Shown: positions 16,667-24,463, counted from the stretch's first letter. The stretch: 64,000 nucleotides of DNA from Flintibacter faecis (GCF_014287875.1 NZ_JACOPN010000002.1:349150-413149), one strand, 5' to 3'. Numbers and translations: made by a program. The notes: generated by a model not told the origin, from the sequence alone.

Positions 16667-17159
16667 GTGTGATACAGAAAATCTCCTTCTTCAAGTCAAA
16701 GTAGATTACCATCAGCTCGTCGGTGATCTCCGGGTTGAAGGACAGATCCATAATGAAAACTTGTTGATCCATCTTGTAATCCACCAGGCTGCCAAAGCGA
16801 TCAAGCCGCAAAAAGTCCACCATCTCGGCAAAGGACAGCTTGGCCGGGTCGGTTCCCGGAAAAAGTTCCGCCGCAATATCCGGGTCTACATCGTCCCGGT
16901 AGAACTCCATGAAAAATGTCACAACGCCATGGTAGCGGCTGTCCTCGTCCACCAGCGCCGCTTTGATGGCGGCTTTGGCCTTCTCCGCCAATTTCTCCGC
17001 CTCATCCAGCATTTCTCCCACCGCATCCATGGCAGCAGGATCGCCGGTCAGTTCTTTCTCTACATCGAAGAGAAAGGGCAGTCCCGATTCATCGGGAAAG
17101 GTGAAGATTTCCTCGCCAGGGGTATATGTAAAATCAATGCGTTTACAGCTCAGTTTCAT
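16656..17159 (-). CDS. DUF2004-like protein
   Basis: A 167-residue acidic protein. Start at 17159 (MKLSCKRIDF) is preceded by AAGGAGGATAACATT. A long Ala/Glu/Lys helix (EMLDEAEKLAEKAKAAIKAALV, about 48-68) leads into a segment with FFMEFY and a C-terminal strand block (ELMVIYFDLKKEIFCITHES) that resembles the end of DUF2004 proteins. DUF2004 members are common in polyimmunity sites. The family call is moderate. Confidence 0.65.
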   Translation of the reverse strand: MKLSCKRIDFTYTPGEEIFTFPDESGLPFLFDVEKELTGDPAAMDAVGEMLDEAEKLAEKAKAAIKAALVDEDSRYHGVVTFFMEFYRDDVDPDIAAELFPGTDPAKLSFAEMVDFLRLDRFGSLVDYKMDQQVFIMDLSFNPEITDELMVIYFDLKKEIFCITHES

Positions 17160-17172
17160 AATGTTATCCTCC

Positions 17173-18012
17173 TTACCCCTCAATGTTGGCAGTTTTGAGG
17201 CCCTTCTTCAAGGAACCGTAGACCGTCACCGCATGGTCGGTGAACATCTCGTCGCAGTCAAACCAGGCGGTGAAGCTGCCGCCGGAGGTGACGGATAGGC
17301 TGGTCATGCTGATCCGCCGGTCCAGCTCTTCCTCTGTGATGGGATTGGTTTCCGGATTGCGGGGATTTTCCTCATCCTGGGAGAGCCAGTCGTTGGCCAG
17401 CCCGGTCAGGTTCTTGGCTGCAAGCTCCCGCATGGCCTTGTCCCAGGTTTCACAGTCGGCCAGCAGCTTCTTGGCGGCACTGCGGGCGCGGGTCCAGGAG
17501 GGCTTGCTCTCGGCATTGACCTCCAGAGAAAGGCTTACACCCTTTCCGCACCACTGGATTTCTCCCTCGAAGGTATCATAGTCCTTGTCCAGCTTCAGTT
17601 CACCCAGCACCTGGTCCTGGATCACCACCGGCTTGTGGTACTCGTCCAGAACGGCTTGAAGTTCCGGACAGTCCTCGTGGGCCTTGACCACCTGGGAGAT
17701 ACACCAGGGCCACGACACCAGATCCTTTGCCCATTCTTCTTTCATCCGGCGGATCTTCAGGCGGCAGATCTGCTCGTTTTGAAAGCGTTCCCAGCCCTTT
17801 TCGCTGTGACGCTCCTCATCGGTGACCGGCCACTCCAGCCGCTCCTCTTTGGTGCTGACCTTGCCGGTGTCACAAAATACCACGCCCAGCGTCACAACGG
17901 TCATTTCCCAAAAGTTGCCCCTGTTGTTATATCCGCCCCCGATGCAGCGATTGATCAAAGCGACCACTTCCTGCTCCTCGGACTCGTACATCTCATAAAA
18001 TTCTTCAAACAT
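17173..18012 (-). CDS. DUF2262 domain-containing protein
   Basis: A 279-residue soluble protein. Residues about 130-270 show the DUF2262 plan: VLGELKLDKDYDTFEGEIQW, then strands with VSLSLEV, a helix with LLADCETWDKAM, the NLTGLANDWL helix, and the closing block with SVTSGGSFTAWFDCDEMFTDHAVTVYG. DUF2262 occurs in bacterial immunity loci; its biochemical action is unknown. The first 120 residues are unassigned. The ATG follows AAGGAGAATGATCT. Confidence 0.75.
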   Translation of the reverse strand: MFEEFYEMYESEEQEVVALINRCIGGGYNNRGNFWEMTVVTLGVVFCDTGKVSTKEERLEWPVTDEERHSEKGWERFQNEQICRLKIRRMKEEWAKDLVSWPWCISQVVKAHEDCPELQAVLDEYHKPVVIQDQVLGELKLDKDYDTFEGEIQWCGKGVSLSLEVNAESKPSWTRARSAAKKLLADCETWDKAMRELAAKNLTGLANDWLSQDEENPRNPETNPITEEELDRRISMTSLSVTSGGSFTAWFDCDEMFTDHAVTVYGSLKKGLKTANIEG

Positions 18013-18024
18013 AGATCATTCTCC

Positions 18025-19104
18025 TTATTCCTCAAACTCGCCCTCAATCATCCCGTTCAGATACCGGCCGGGATCTGCGATGAAGTCATCCCATTTGGCC
18101 AGAGAGTGGAATTCCTCATGCTCGATGTCCAGATACCACAGCTTTTTGTCCCTGGGGCTCCACAGCAGCAGGTAGTCGCTGTAATTGTCCATGGCCGCCA
18201 TGAGGGAGAGCAGCTTCTTCCGTTTCCAGGTCATCTCCTGCACATCCATGTAGGCGTACAGCTCCGCCCATTTCACCCATTCCTGCTCCGGGAATTCCAA
18301 ACGCAGGGGGCCGGTTTTCAAGTATTCCACCAACTTGGCGGGCAGTTTATATGGCATGAGCTGCCGGGCCTTTTCCTGTTCGTTGTGCCAGTCCTCCGGT
18401 TCCAGGGCTTTTAAGTAGTCGGCCAGCTCCTGATTTTTGTTCTGCACCGCCACGGTGTAAGGCCGGTCGCCGTATTTGTCGGCAATGGTGATGTCGGCTC
18501 CCTGTTCCACCAGCCAGCGCACCATGGAGAAATTGTTGGAGCGGGCGGCCTCGGTGACAGGGGTGGAGGCGTAAGGGAACACCATGTCCGGCTTGTGGTA
18601 ATTGATGTCTGCCCCTTTTTCCAGAAGCAGTCGGGCAAGTTTGGCATTGCCCTCGGACACAGCGGCCCGGAATGCCTCGCCGCCAAACTTATCCACTGTG
18701 ATCCCAGCCTGCTCCAGCACCGGGATATTCTCCGGGCGCTTGCCCCAGCGTACTTCCTGAAAGGCCCGCTCTTTCTGCTTCGGGCTGAGTTTTGCGGCCT
18801 GTCCAGCAAAGAGCGCCACCACCTCCGGCCCACAACAGCGGGCGGCAGTGAGCAGCAGGGGCTGTTCCTCTGCCAGACCGGGATCAGCTCCATGCTCCAG
18901 CAGGAAGTGGATCATGGGCACATCATTCCGAAAAACCGCGATCTCCAGTGGTGTGAGTTTGATATACTCGCTGAGCTGAATGGGGTCATCTAAATCCAGA
19001 CCGCCCTGGAGCAGTACCTCCAGCTTGGAAGTGTCATAGTCACAAATGGCGGCAGCCGTTTCCGGGAGGGTCTCCCAGCGGCCAATATATGCAATTTGGT
19101 ACAT
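18025..19104 (-). CDS. Ankyrin-repeat protein
   Basis: A 359-residue protein with ankyrin repeats in residues about 25-235 (TPLEIAVFRNDVPMIHFLLEHGADP, AFRAAVSEGNAKLARLLLEKGADIN, PVTEAARSNN with VRWLVEQGADI), the last ending with KYGDRPYTVA. Residues about 240-359 form a separate acidic, Trp-rich domain (SDYLLLWSPRDKKLWYLDIE) resembling SUKH-type C-termini. Ankyrin proteins bind protein partners and are regular members of polyimmunity loci. The gene is 12 bases before the DUF2262 gene. Confidence 0.8.
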   Translation of the reverse strand: MYQIAYIGRWETLPETAAAICDYDTSKLEVLLQGGLDLDDPIQLSEYIKLTPLEIAVFRNDVPMIHFLLEHGADPGLAEEQPLLLTAARCCGPEVVALFAGQAAKLSPKQKERAFQEVRWGKRPENIPVLEQAGITVDKFGGEAFRAAVSEGNAKLARLLLEKGADINYHKPDMVFPYASTPVTEAARSNNFSMVRWLVEQGADITIADKYGDRPYTVAVQNKNQELADYLKALEPEDWHNEQEKARQLMPYKLPAKLVEYLKTGPLRLEFPEQEWVKWAELYAYMDVQEMTWKRKKLLSLMAAMDNYSDYLLLWSPRDKKLWYLDIEHEEFHSLAKWDDFIADPGRYLNGMIEGEFEE

Positions 19105-19111
19105 AAGGCAC

Positions 19112-19453
19112 CTACTTTCGTTGTTGTTTCACTTTATAGGGAACGGTTCGGCCCAGCACCCGGCCCTTGCCAACGGCATTGGCTCCCTCATAGATCAAAA
19201 ATTCCGCATTGTTTTCCAGCGGGGCATAGTCAATGGTATCTGGATATAGGGGTTGGGCATTTCCCAAAGCTGGTGTATCAAATGTACACTCGGTTCCGTC
19301 CAGAAAGCATACACCCAAATATTCTGTAGTTCCTGTGACCACAAAATGGGGACAATACTTTCCGCTGACCAGGCTGGGTGGTATTTTTCGTTTGCCGCTC
19401 CAGAAGATGACCTCCACATGGAGCACCGCCCGGTTTTCATCTGTCCCGATCAC
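19112..19453 (-). CDS. EF-Tu domain III-like beta-barrel protein
   Basis: A 113-residue protein starting with GTG at 19453, chosen because AAAGGAGGG lies 7 bases upstream and no ATG is in frame. The pattern follows the third domain of elongation factor Tu: AVLHVEVIFW, then KIPPSLVSGKYCPHFVV, TTEYLGVCFL, and the closing FLIYEG-NAVGKGRVL (compare FAIREGGRTVGAGVV in EF-Tu). No GTPase domain is present. It may bind what EF-Tu normally binds. Role in the immunity cluster is inferred; family name unknown to me. Confidence 0.55.
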   Translation of the reverse strand: MIGTDENRAVLHVEVIFWSGKRKIPPSLVSGKYCPHFVVTGTTEYLGVCFLDGTECTFDTPALGNAQPLYPDTIDYAPLENNAEFLIYEGANAVGKGRVLGRTVPYKVKQQRK

Positions 19454-19494
19454 GCTGTCGCCCTCCTTTATCCCGTCATCTGGCTGCGGTATAC

Positions 19495-20037
19495 TCAGGC
19501 CAGCTCTGCGTCCAGGATCTGGACTGGTTTTCCTTTCTCGTTCACATAGTAAAGGGCGATATAGTCGATGCCGTCCCGCTTGGCCTGCTCCCACGGCATC
19601 CGTTCACCGTTGATCAGTTCCACGGTATCCGCCTCATCCGGTTCAAAGTTCTCTTTTTCGTCCTCATAGTCAATGCTGTACCCCAGCTCCAGCACCAACT
19701 TGGAGGCGGGGATCTCATACCGCTTGAGGGGGCGGTGCTCCAGCTCGGATGGATCATGTTCATCGCAGAACATATTGTCGTAGCCATGCCGTCCACCGTC
19801 AAAGATGACGAACTCCTCGCCGCTCTCCGGGTCACGGGCTGTCACCAGTCCGGGGGCCTCGTCGCTATCTATGATATAGGATTGGGGTTCTCCTTTCACC
19901 GTGAGCAGATCTCCGTAATACCAAACCTCCAGCAGTTCATTGCCGGTGGTGGAACAAAGTATCACGGTGGGCAAACGCTTCTCCGCCCATTCTTTCACAT
20001 GGCCGATGAGCCAGGTGGGATATTTCTCAGTCATCAT
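19495..20037 (-). CDS. Hypothetical protein of the immunity cluster
   Basis: A 180-residue acidic soluble protein that I do not recognise. It contains strands with YIIDSDEAPGLVTARDPESGEEFVIFDGGRHGYDNMFCDE, two Asp-rich turns that look calcium- or ligand-loop like, and ends YYVNEKGKPVQILDAELA. The ATG (either of two consecutive) follows AGGAGGAGAAAGACT. It lies 13 bases after the Imm17-like gene and before the EF-Tu-like one. Confidence 0.65.
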   Translation of the reverse strand: MMTEKYPTWLIGHVKEWAEKRLPTVILCSTTGNELLEVWYYGDLLTVKGEPQSYIIDSDEAPGLVTARDPESGEEFVIFDGGRHGYDNMFCDEHDPSELEHRPLKRYEIPASKLVLELGYSIDYEDEKENFEPDEADTVELINGERMPWEQAKRDGIDYIALYYVNEKGKPVQILDAELA

Positions 20038-20050
20038 AGTCTTTCTCCTC

Positions 20051-20284
20051 CTATTTCAATTTCAGCACAAATCCCCAGATACTCACCACAATCAAGAGGA
20101 CACCCAGCAGAAAGAAAACCACACGCCGGTATCCTCTGCTGTGTCGATGGGCATCCCGCGTACCAGTGGGGTCGCAGAGCCAGTTCCAGTTGCGGATCGC
20201 TCCAAACAAAATCACGGCCCCGATGAGCACCGAGGCAATGTACCAATGCTCTTGCAAAAATGCTGTGATCTGTTCACTGTTCAT
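20051..20284 (-). CDS. Imm17-like two-pass membrane immunity protein
   Basis: A 77-residue membrane protein. Helix 1 (residues about 14-35, ending GAIRNWNWL) and helix 2 (about 54-75, VVFFLLGVLLIVVSIWGFVL) flank a polar loop DPTGTRDAHRHSRGYRR. The NWNWL-DP end of helix 1 and the RGYRR entry to helix 2 are as in the Imm17 family, whose members protect the inner membrane side against polymorphic toxins. First full-size gene of the leftward run. The ATG follows AGGAGGAAGTAGA. Confidence 0.75.
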   Translation of the reverse strand: MNSEQITAFLQEHWYIASVLIGAVILFGAIRNWNWLCDPTGTRDAHRHSRGYRRVVFFLLGVLLIVVSIWGFVLKLK

Positions 20285-20340
20285 TCTACTTCCTCCTCAC
20301 GCAAATACCTGCTGGTATTTCTCTTTTCATACTCTTTTCA

Positions 20341-20392
20341 AACAATAAAAAAGCCCCACGCCGCACTGTCATAAAGACAGGCTGACGCAGGA
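20341..20392 (-). terminator. Hairpin with T-run ahead of the immunity operon
   Basis: Reading leftward, CTGTC-TTTAT-GACAG forms a short stem, followed after a GC-rich stretch by TTTTTTATTG. It resembles an intrinsic terminator between the promoter at 20546-20574 and the Imm17-like gene at 20284, so it would have to be read through for expression from that promoter. Confidence 0.4.
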
Positions 20393-20508
20393 CATGAAGA
20401 AGCCGCGTTGAAGGAGCCGCATCCACCAGCAGATGTAGTTTCTTCAACAACCAAAATATTTTTTTCGTATCTTAAAGCAGCAAATTGCTGTCCAATATAT
20501 TTGTTCAT
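20341..20508 (-). CDS. Possible 55-aa Cys/Ala/Ser-rich leader ORF
   Basis: An open frame from ATG at 20508 (MNKYIGQQFAALRYEKN) whose second half is rich in Gly, Ser, Ala and Cys (SAGGCGSFNAASSCPASACL) and ends AAWGFFIV. No clear ribosome site precedes it. It lies 40 bases after a good promoter and its last 20 codons coincide with a hairpin and T-run. It could be a leader peptide or a small secreted/modified peptide precursor; there is no maturase nearby. It may also be a chance frame. Confidence 0.3.
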
Positions 20509-20545
20509 AGCGGCACCATTTGTTCTGAGCGTAGTTTTATATCTT

Positions 20546-20574
20546 ATTATATCACAGCACCCCTTCAATGAAAA
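20546..20574 (-). promoter_or_regulatory. Promoter of the leftward immunity run
   Basis: On the minus strand a -35 box TTTTCA (20574-20569) and a perfect -10 box TATAAT (20551-20546) are spaced 17 bases apart. It faces the Imm17-like gene. No gene lies between it and the SLOG gene stop at 20616, so it is the likely start of immunity-cluster transcription. Confidence 0.55.
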
Positions 20575-20615
20575 TATTTTGTTGGAAATGCTAATGAAAA
20601 ATTTTTGTGAATTTG

Positions 20616-21158
20616 TTAAGGCGCAGGGGCTGTTATCTCCATAGTGTCTGGATGGATCAGAGTGATTACTTTTCCCTGATGCAAGGCATAGTTGACTGTC
20701 TGTGCTGTACCTGAGCGCAGCTTTTTCTGATTATCAAACACACCGATAAGGTACTCTGCATGATCGACCATATAGTAATTCCTTTTTTTATAACTGGAAA
20801 CATCCGCAGAATGTGAAATAACAATGGAATCGTTTGCGTTTTGGATCAGCTTTTTCAATCTATGTCTACTCTGATCCGGCCATTTAGAGTCATAACCGAT
20901 GAAGGGAACTACAACGACAATTTTAATATCTTCGTATCCCGTTTGTGCCCTCAATGTCAGCAGCTGTTCTCCAGCCCACATATCCACACCAAGAGCACCG
21001 CCGACAAAAAAAGTACGGACAAATTTCTCGTCATGAAGTATCCGAAACTGCTCCAGGAGACATTCTTTTAATTTTTGGCATAGGGGATCTTCCTCATTAT
21101 ATCCAAAGAAAAATCTTGTTGGTCGGTGGCCGGTAATGGCGCAGGCATACTGATTCAT
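20616..21158 (-). CDS. SLOG-family protein (YpsA/DUF1273-like)
   Basis: A 180-residue protein with the Rossmann-like SLOG fold: NQYACAITGHRPTRFFFG at the start, the glycine-rich FFVGGALGVDMWAGEQLL (about 53-70), and a later YLIGVFDNQKKLRSGTAQTV. SLOG domains bind nucleotide-derived ligands and occur in conflict systems. ATG at 21158 is favoured, with AAGGGTGAT upstream. It is transcribed away from the HTH gene at 21316, sharing a 157-base control region with it. Commonly seen near the end of Tn1549-type elements. Confidence 0.8.
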   Translation of the reverse strand: MNQYACAITGHRPTRFFFGYNEEDPLCQKLKECLLEQFRILHDEKFVRTFFVGGALGVDMWAGEQLLTLRAQTGYEDIKIVVVVPFIGYDSKWPDQSRHRLKKLIQNANDSIVISHSADVSSYKKRNYYMVDHAEYLIGVFDNQKKLRSGTAQTVNYALHQGKVITLIHPDTMEITAPAP

Positions 21159-21232
21159 ATAAATCACCCTTGATAACTGCCTTGATTACGCATATAAAGC
21201 AAAAATAACGCAAATAATAATGCGTATAAAGG

Positions 21233-21256
21233 TTGTATTATAAAATTATAACACAA
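21233..21256. promoter_or_regulatory. Palindromic operator candidate
   Basis: Two 11-base arms, TTGTATTATAA and TTATAACACAA, are inverted repeats with one mismatch around a 2-base centre. The site lies in the AT-rich region between the divergent SLOG and HTH genes, 60 bases before the HTH start, where the HTH protein could bind and control both. Two related 11-base stretches (GCATATAAAG, GCGTATAAAG) lie at 21190-21232. Confidence 0.4.
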
Positions 21257-21315
21257 TACATACGAAGTATCAAGAATTGCTTTCTGCTATGCTAAAAGAG
21301 CAGAGAGGTGAGCGT

Positions 21316-21630
21316 ATGGACGAAGAATTTATCCGCAATCGGATCACAGAATTGCGATTGAAAAAAGGTGTTTCAGAATATCAGATGAGCATGGAGTTAG
21401 GGCAGAACAGAAGCTATATTCAGGCGATTTCCTCTGGGCGTTCTATGCCGTCTATGAAGCAGTTCCTCAACATCTGTGAGTATTTTGAAATCACACCGCT
21501 TCAATTTTTTGATGCACAGGAAAATAACCCTCAGCTTATCAAGAAGGCTTTGGACGGAATGAGAAAGATGTCAGATGACGATTTGATTATGCTGATTGGT
21601 TTTATAAGTCGCTTAAACACAGAAAACTAA
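21316..21630 (+). CDS. XRE-type helix-turn-helix regulator
   Basis: A 104-residue DNA-binding protein. Residues about 6-65 carry a Cro/C1-type helix-turn-helix (ITELRLKKGVSEYQMSMELGQNRSYIQAISSGRSMPSM) and the C-terminal helix pair includes DDLIMLIGFISRL. ATG at 21316 follows AGAGAGGTGAGCG. It is the only rightward gene between 1 and 57 kb apart from shadows, and is flanked by its own terminator. Likely autoregulator and switch of a neighbouring element function. Confidence 0.85.
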   Translation: MDEEFIRNRITELRLKKGVSEYQMSMELGQNRSYIQAISSGRSMPSMKQFLNICEYFEITPLQFFDAQENNPQLIKKALDGMRKMSDDDLIMLIGFISRLNTEN

Positions 21631-21667
21631 CGATAGGAGGCAGTAAGCGTCCCGTCGTTAGTTTTTC
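21627..21667 (+). terminator. Intrinsic terminator of the HTH gene
   Basis: CTAACGA (21627-21633) pairs with TCGTTAG (21655-21661) and is followed by TTTTT. The stem begins inside the stop codon of the HTH gene. Confidence 0.75.
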
Positions 21668-21684
21668 ATTTTATGCGCAGCATA

Positions 21685-21781
21685 TTGTGGCAAGCAATGC
21701 TTGTGGCTATCCATTTCGCCACAAACTGCTTGTTGAGGGCAGTGCCCCCAAGCCCCTTTGAACACAGAATTTCATTCTGTG
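21685..21781. repeat. Inverted-repeat cluster, possible oriT region
   Basis: Within the 151-base gap behind the relaxase gene there are two direct copies of TTGTGGC (21685, 21701), the second pairing with GCCACAA (21718-21724) around a 10-base loop, a GGGCAGTGCCC palindrome (21737-21747 area), and a perfect 8-base stem CACAGAAT / ATTCTGTG (21763-21781). Such closely spaced hairpins beside a relaxase gene could form an origin of transfer. The nick site cannot be read from sequence alone. Confidence 0.3.
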
Positions 21782-21818
21782 GCTGCGCGTTCTACGAACG
21801 CTTTTGACCAGGACCAGC

Positions 21819-23231
21819 TTATCGCTGGCCGTGGTCTTTTTCTTTTTCAACATCCTGTTCTACCTCCATTTTCAGCACTCGATCCACATTGGCCTTTGCC
21901 GTTAAAAGCTCCCGCATTTCCTCACGGGAACGCCGGTACTCGGCATAGGTCTTTTTCTTTTCTTCCAGCAATTTCGCGTACTCCGTCTGTAACTCTTTGA
22001 CCTTGGGCAGCTTCTTGACGCCCATCTCATCAAAGGCATTCTTAGCAGCCTGGTGGAGCAGAATTTCTTCCTCATGTTCCTCCCGGAAGTTCTTAGAGTA
22101 GCCTGCCTTGCGGTATGCCACATAGACCTCACGGGTCTTGGCATAATTTACAATGTGAGTACGCAGAACAGCAATCTCTGCCATGCGCTTTTCAGCCGCT
22201 TTGATCTGCGCCGAAAGCTCATTGTGATGTGCCGTGGCAGCCGCAGCCTTTTCTTCCAAAACCGCATACTCCAGCAGGTTATTCTCTGACAAGTAATTCA
22301 TGGTCTGCGCCATCTGCTTGAGGTTGAACACCTTGGCCCATCGAGCATAGCCAGCACCTTTTCCAGCCTGCAATTTTGCTTGAATGTCCACCAGCAGATT
22401 GACCTTCGGCGGCTCTGCCTGTGCGACCACTTTCTTTCGTGGGGTATGCGCTTTCTTCCCGGAGAGAACCGCCTGCAAATCTTCCAATCCATATCCTTCG
22501 CCCAGGCTGTCCATTCGGGCGGCTTTCTCCCAACCGGGGAGCTTCAGGCGATATGATTTTCCGCGCTTTGATACCTCACAGCCGGACTCTTGCAGCAGCC
22601 TCAGCAGCTCTTCAAAGTCAGCAGGACTTTGTGATAATGCATTGTCAATCGCCACACGAAGCAGCTCTCGGTGAGAGGGCTTTGCCTGATCGCCCAGCCA
22701 TTTGTTATAGCTCTTTCCGTGAGGTTTCGGGTTCTCTACAATAGACAGTCCGTTTTCGATGCAGATGGTGTCGCTCAACTGACGGACCGCCTTGGTGCTG
22801 CCCCAAAAGTTTCGGAATTTCCGGTCATATTCTAAGCTGACCGATGACCAGATAATGTGATTATGAATGTGCGATTTGTCTATATGAGTGCAGACCACAA
22901 AGGCATGATTGCCCTTGGTAAAACGCTTGGCAAATTCCACACCCAGCCAGTTCGCTTCTTCCGGAGTGATCTCACCGGGGCGGAAGGACTGGCGCACATG
23001 ATAGGCGATCACATCATCCGCGCCGCGCACTCGTCCGGTAGCGGCAATGTACTGCCGCTTTGCCAGAAGGAACTCCGCATCCACAGTCCGGCTGTCACAC
23101 GCATAGCCGGTAATGAGTCTGCCGTCATCTGTTTTCTTTGGGTTGGCCACATAGTCGATGATGTCACTGATCGCCCGACTTTCTGTGCGGCCCTTGCCGA
23201 CATGAAGCGGCATGATTCTCGTGGTTGCCAT
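21819..23231 (-). CDS. Relaxase/mobilization nuclease (MOBP-type)
   Basis: A 470-residue relaxase that would nick the element at oriT and pilot the strand into the recipient. Residues about 1-230 are the relaxase domain: ATTRIMPLHVGKG, the ADDVIAYHVRQSF strand, H109 and H116, and the metal-binding HIHNH triad at 121-125. The C-terminal third (about 330-465) is a long Lys/Glu coiled coil. Its family is that of Tn1549-like elements. ATG follows AGGAGGTCTGACCT. It is separated from mobC and the CD1845-type gene by the AbiE cassette. Confidence 0.9.
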   Translation of the reverse strand: MATTRIMPLHVGKGRTESRAISDIIDYVANPKKTDDGRLITGYACDSRTVDAEFLLAKRQYIAATGRVRGADDVIAYHVRQSFRPGEITPEEANWLGVEFAKRFTKGNHAFVVCTHIDKSHIHNHIIWSSVSLEYDRKFRNFWGSTKAVRQLSDTICIENGLSIVENPKPHGKSYNKWLGDQAKPSHRELLRVAIDNALSQSPADFEELLRLLQESGCEVSKRGKSYRLKLPGWEKAARMDSLGEGYGLEDLQAVLSGKKAHTPRKKVVAQAEPPKVNLLVDIQAKLQAGKGAGYARWAKVFNLKQMAQTMNYLSENNLLEYAVLEEKAAAATAHHNELSAQIKAAEKRMAEIAVLRTHIVNYAKTREVYVAYRKAGYSKNFREEHEEEILLHQAAKNAFDEMGVKKLPKVKELQTEYAKLLEEKKKTYAEYRRSREEMRELLTAKANVDRVLKMEVEQDVEKEKDHGQR

Positions 23232-23250
23232 AGGTCAGACCTCCTTCCCG

Positions 23251-23279
23251 AAAAGAAAACGGCCTGCCATAGCAGACCG
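23251..23279 (-). terminator. Terminator after the AbiE cassette
   Basis: Leftward, CGGTCTGC pairs with GCAGGCCG (one G-T pair) around TATG and is followed by TTTTCTTTTC. It ends the abiE transcript just before the relaxase gene. Confidence 0.65.
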
Positions 23280-23285
23280 CTTTCA

Positions 23286-23612
23286 CTATTCTATAAAACT
23301 TTCTTCATCGAAAAAATTGAACTCATCATCTTCTAAGTGTCTTGGTGGAAATCTCATTTCATATTGCTCTTGCGCCAATGCACGGACATCAGGCCGCCTA
23401 TCCTTTAGTCGATTTTTCAGCCAGGACAACTGCTCTTTCGATAGCCTCCATGGAAGATTCAAAAGACGATTCAGTGTCATCAGTTCAGCCTGCTTTTCTG
23501 CTGGTAGCGAAGCACAGGATTTACAAATGTGGGATGCATGACCTTTGCCTGAAAATTTTTCGTTGGCTTTGTATTCGCCACAAATTTTACAATAGTGTCC
23601 ATGCTTTTTCAT
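23286..23612 (-). CDS. Zinc-ribbon small protein linked to AbiEii
   Basis: A 108-residue protein starting with ATG at 23612, overlapping the abiEii stop by 4 bases. CKIC (about 8-11) and CKSC (about 30-33) around GEYKANEKFSGKGH make a zinc ribbon. The rest is basic and helical (LPWRLSKEQLSWLKNRLKDRR) and ends with an acidic tail DDEFNFFDEESFIE. Not a standard member of AbiE systems as I know them; coupling suggests it acts with them. Confidence 0.7.
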   Translation of the reverse strand: MKKHGHYCKICGEYKANEKFSGKGHASHICKSCASLPAEKQAELMTLNRLLNLPWRLSKEQLSWLKNRLKDRRPDVRALAQEQYEMRFPPRHLEDDEFNFFDEESFIE

Positions 23613-24463
23613 AAGCTGATGCCCTTCTCGCAAAGAACATATAACCTGCGAATTGCTTTCATAATCACATCCCATTCCAAATCAGAAGCATAAGAAAACT
23701 TTTTACGGTATGCCTCCCAAAGTTTTTGCATAACCGAATCATTTTCCACTTCGTCAAAAACTTCTTCAGCCTGGTTAAGATACTTCTCCGATCCCCGTTT
23801 ATGAGCAGTTGCCAGAAGCGCATCATGTAAAATTTTCGGGTTCAGCGTGGTTCCATGCAGCTGTTCTAAAATGTAAATATCGTAGAAATCTCTCATGCGG
23901 GTATTGGTTGTGGTTCTGGTAATAATGGTTTCCAGTTTTTCTGCCAGCACAGTTTCTAAATTATAAGCCCAAATATCAATGGAGCGATCTTCCAGCATAA
24001 GTTTGAATGAATACCGAACCTCTCTTGGAGTGATTGCATCTCCCGTAGAAATATCAATTTTCAAAGGGGTCACTACACCATCGAATGTTGTACTCATGCT
24101 GACACGAATCCCCGGATACTCTGCTTCATCCATAATCTCCGAAATACTTTTCAGCTGAAATTTAACACCATCATCAATCGGAACAGTTACGATTGATGAA
24201 ATTAGATTCTCAATATCCTCCACATTAACATTAGCTCCTTTTATGGTTGCATCCAAATCCATCGTAGAGCGGGCATCCAATCCAACCATAGCCGCTACCA
24301 ACATACCACCCTTCAAGATAAACTTATCACGATACTCAGAAAGAGAAATACGCTCCAAAAAACGCTCCATCATGTAGTTCCTCATTAAAATCTGAGCATC
24401 TGCGGATTTTTCTCTGGAAAGGTTTCGTATTAAATCTTTAAGCTGCCTTGCTGTTTTTATCAT
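23609..24463 (-). CDS. abiEii: AbiEii/AbiGii nucleotidyltransferase toxin
   Basis: A 284-residue toxin of the type IV AbiE system. The nucleotidyltransferase core is clear: FILKGGMLVAAMVGLDARSTMDLDATI (residues 48-74), with K51GG and the catalytic DLD at 69-71, then KIDISTGDAITP near 132-143 and a later NLETVLAEKLETIITRT helix. Family members transfer nucleotides, in known cases to tRNA 3' ends, and cause abortive infection. Its start overlaps the abiEi stop by 4 bases. Confidence 0.9.
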   Translation of the reverse strand: MIKTARQLKDLIRNLSREKSADAQILMRNYMMERFLERISLSEYRDKFILKGGMLVAAMVGLDARSTMDLDATIKGANVNVEDIENLISSIVTVPIDDGVKFQLKSISEIMDEAEYPGIRVSMSTTFDGVVTPLKIDISTGDAITPREVRYSFKLMLEDRSIDIWAYNLETVLAEKLETIITRTTTNTRMRDFYDIYILEQLHGTTLNPKILHDALLATAHKRGSEKYLNQAEEVFDEVENDSVMQKLWEAYRKKFSYASDLEWDVIMKAIRRLYVLCEKGISL

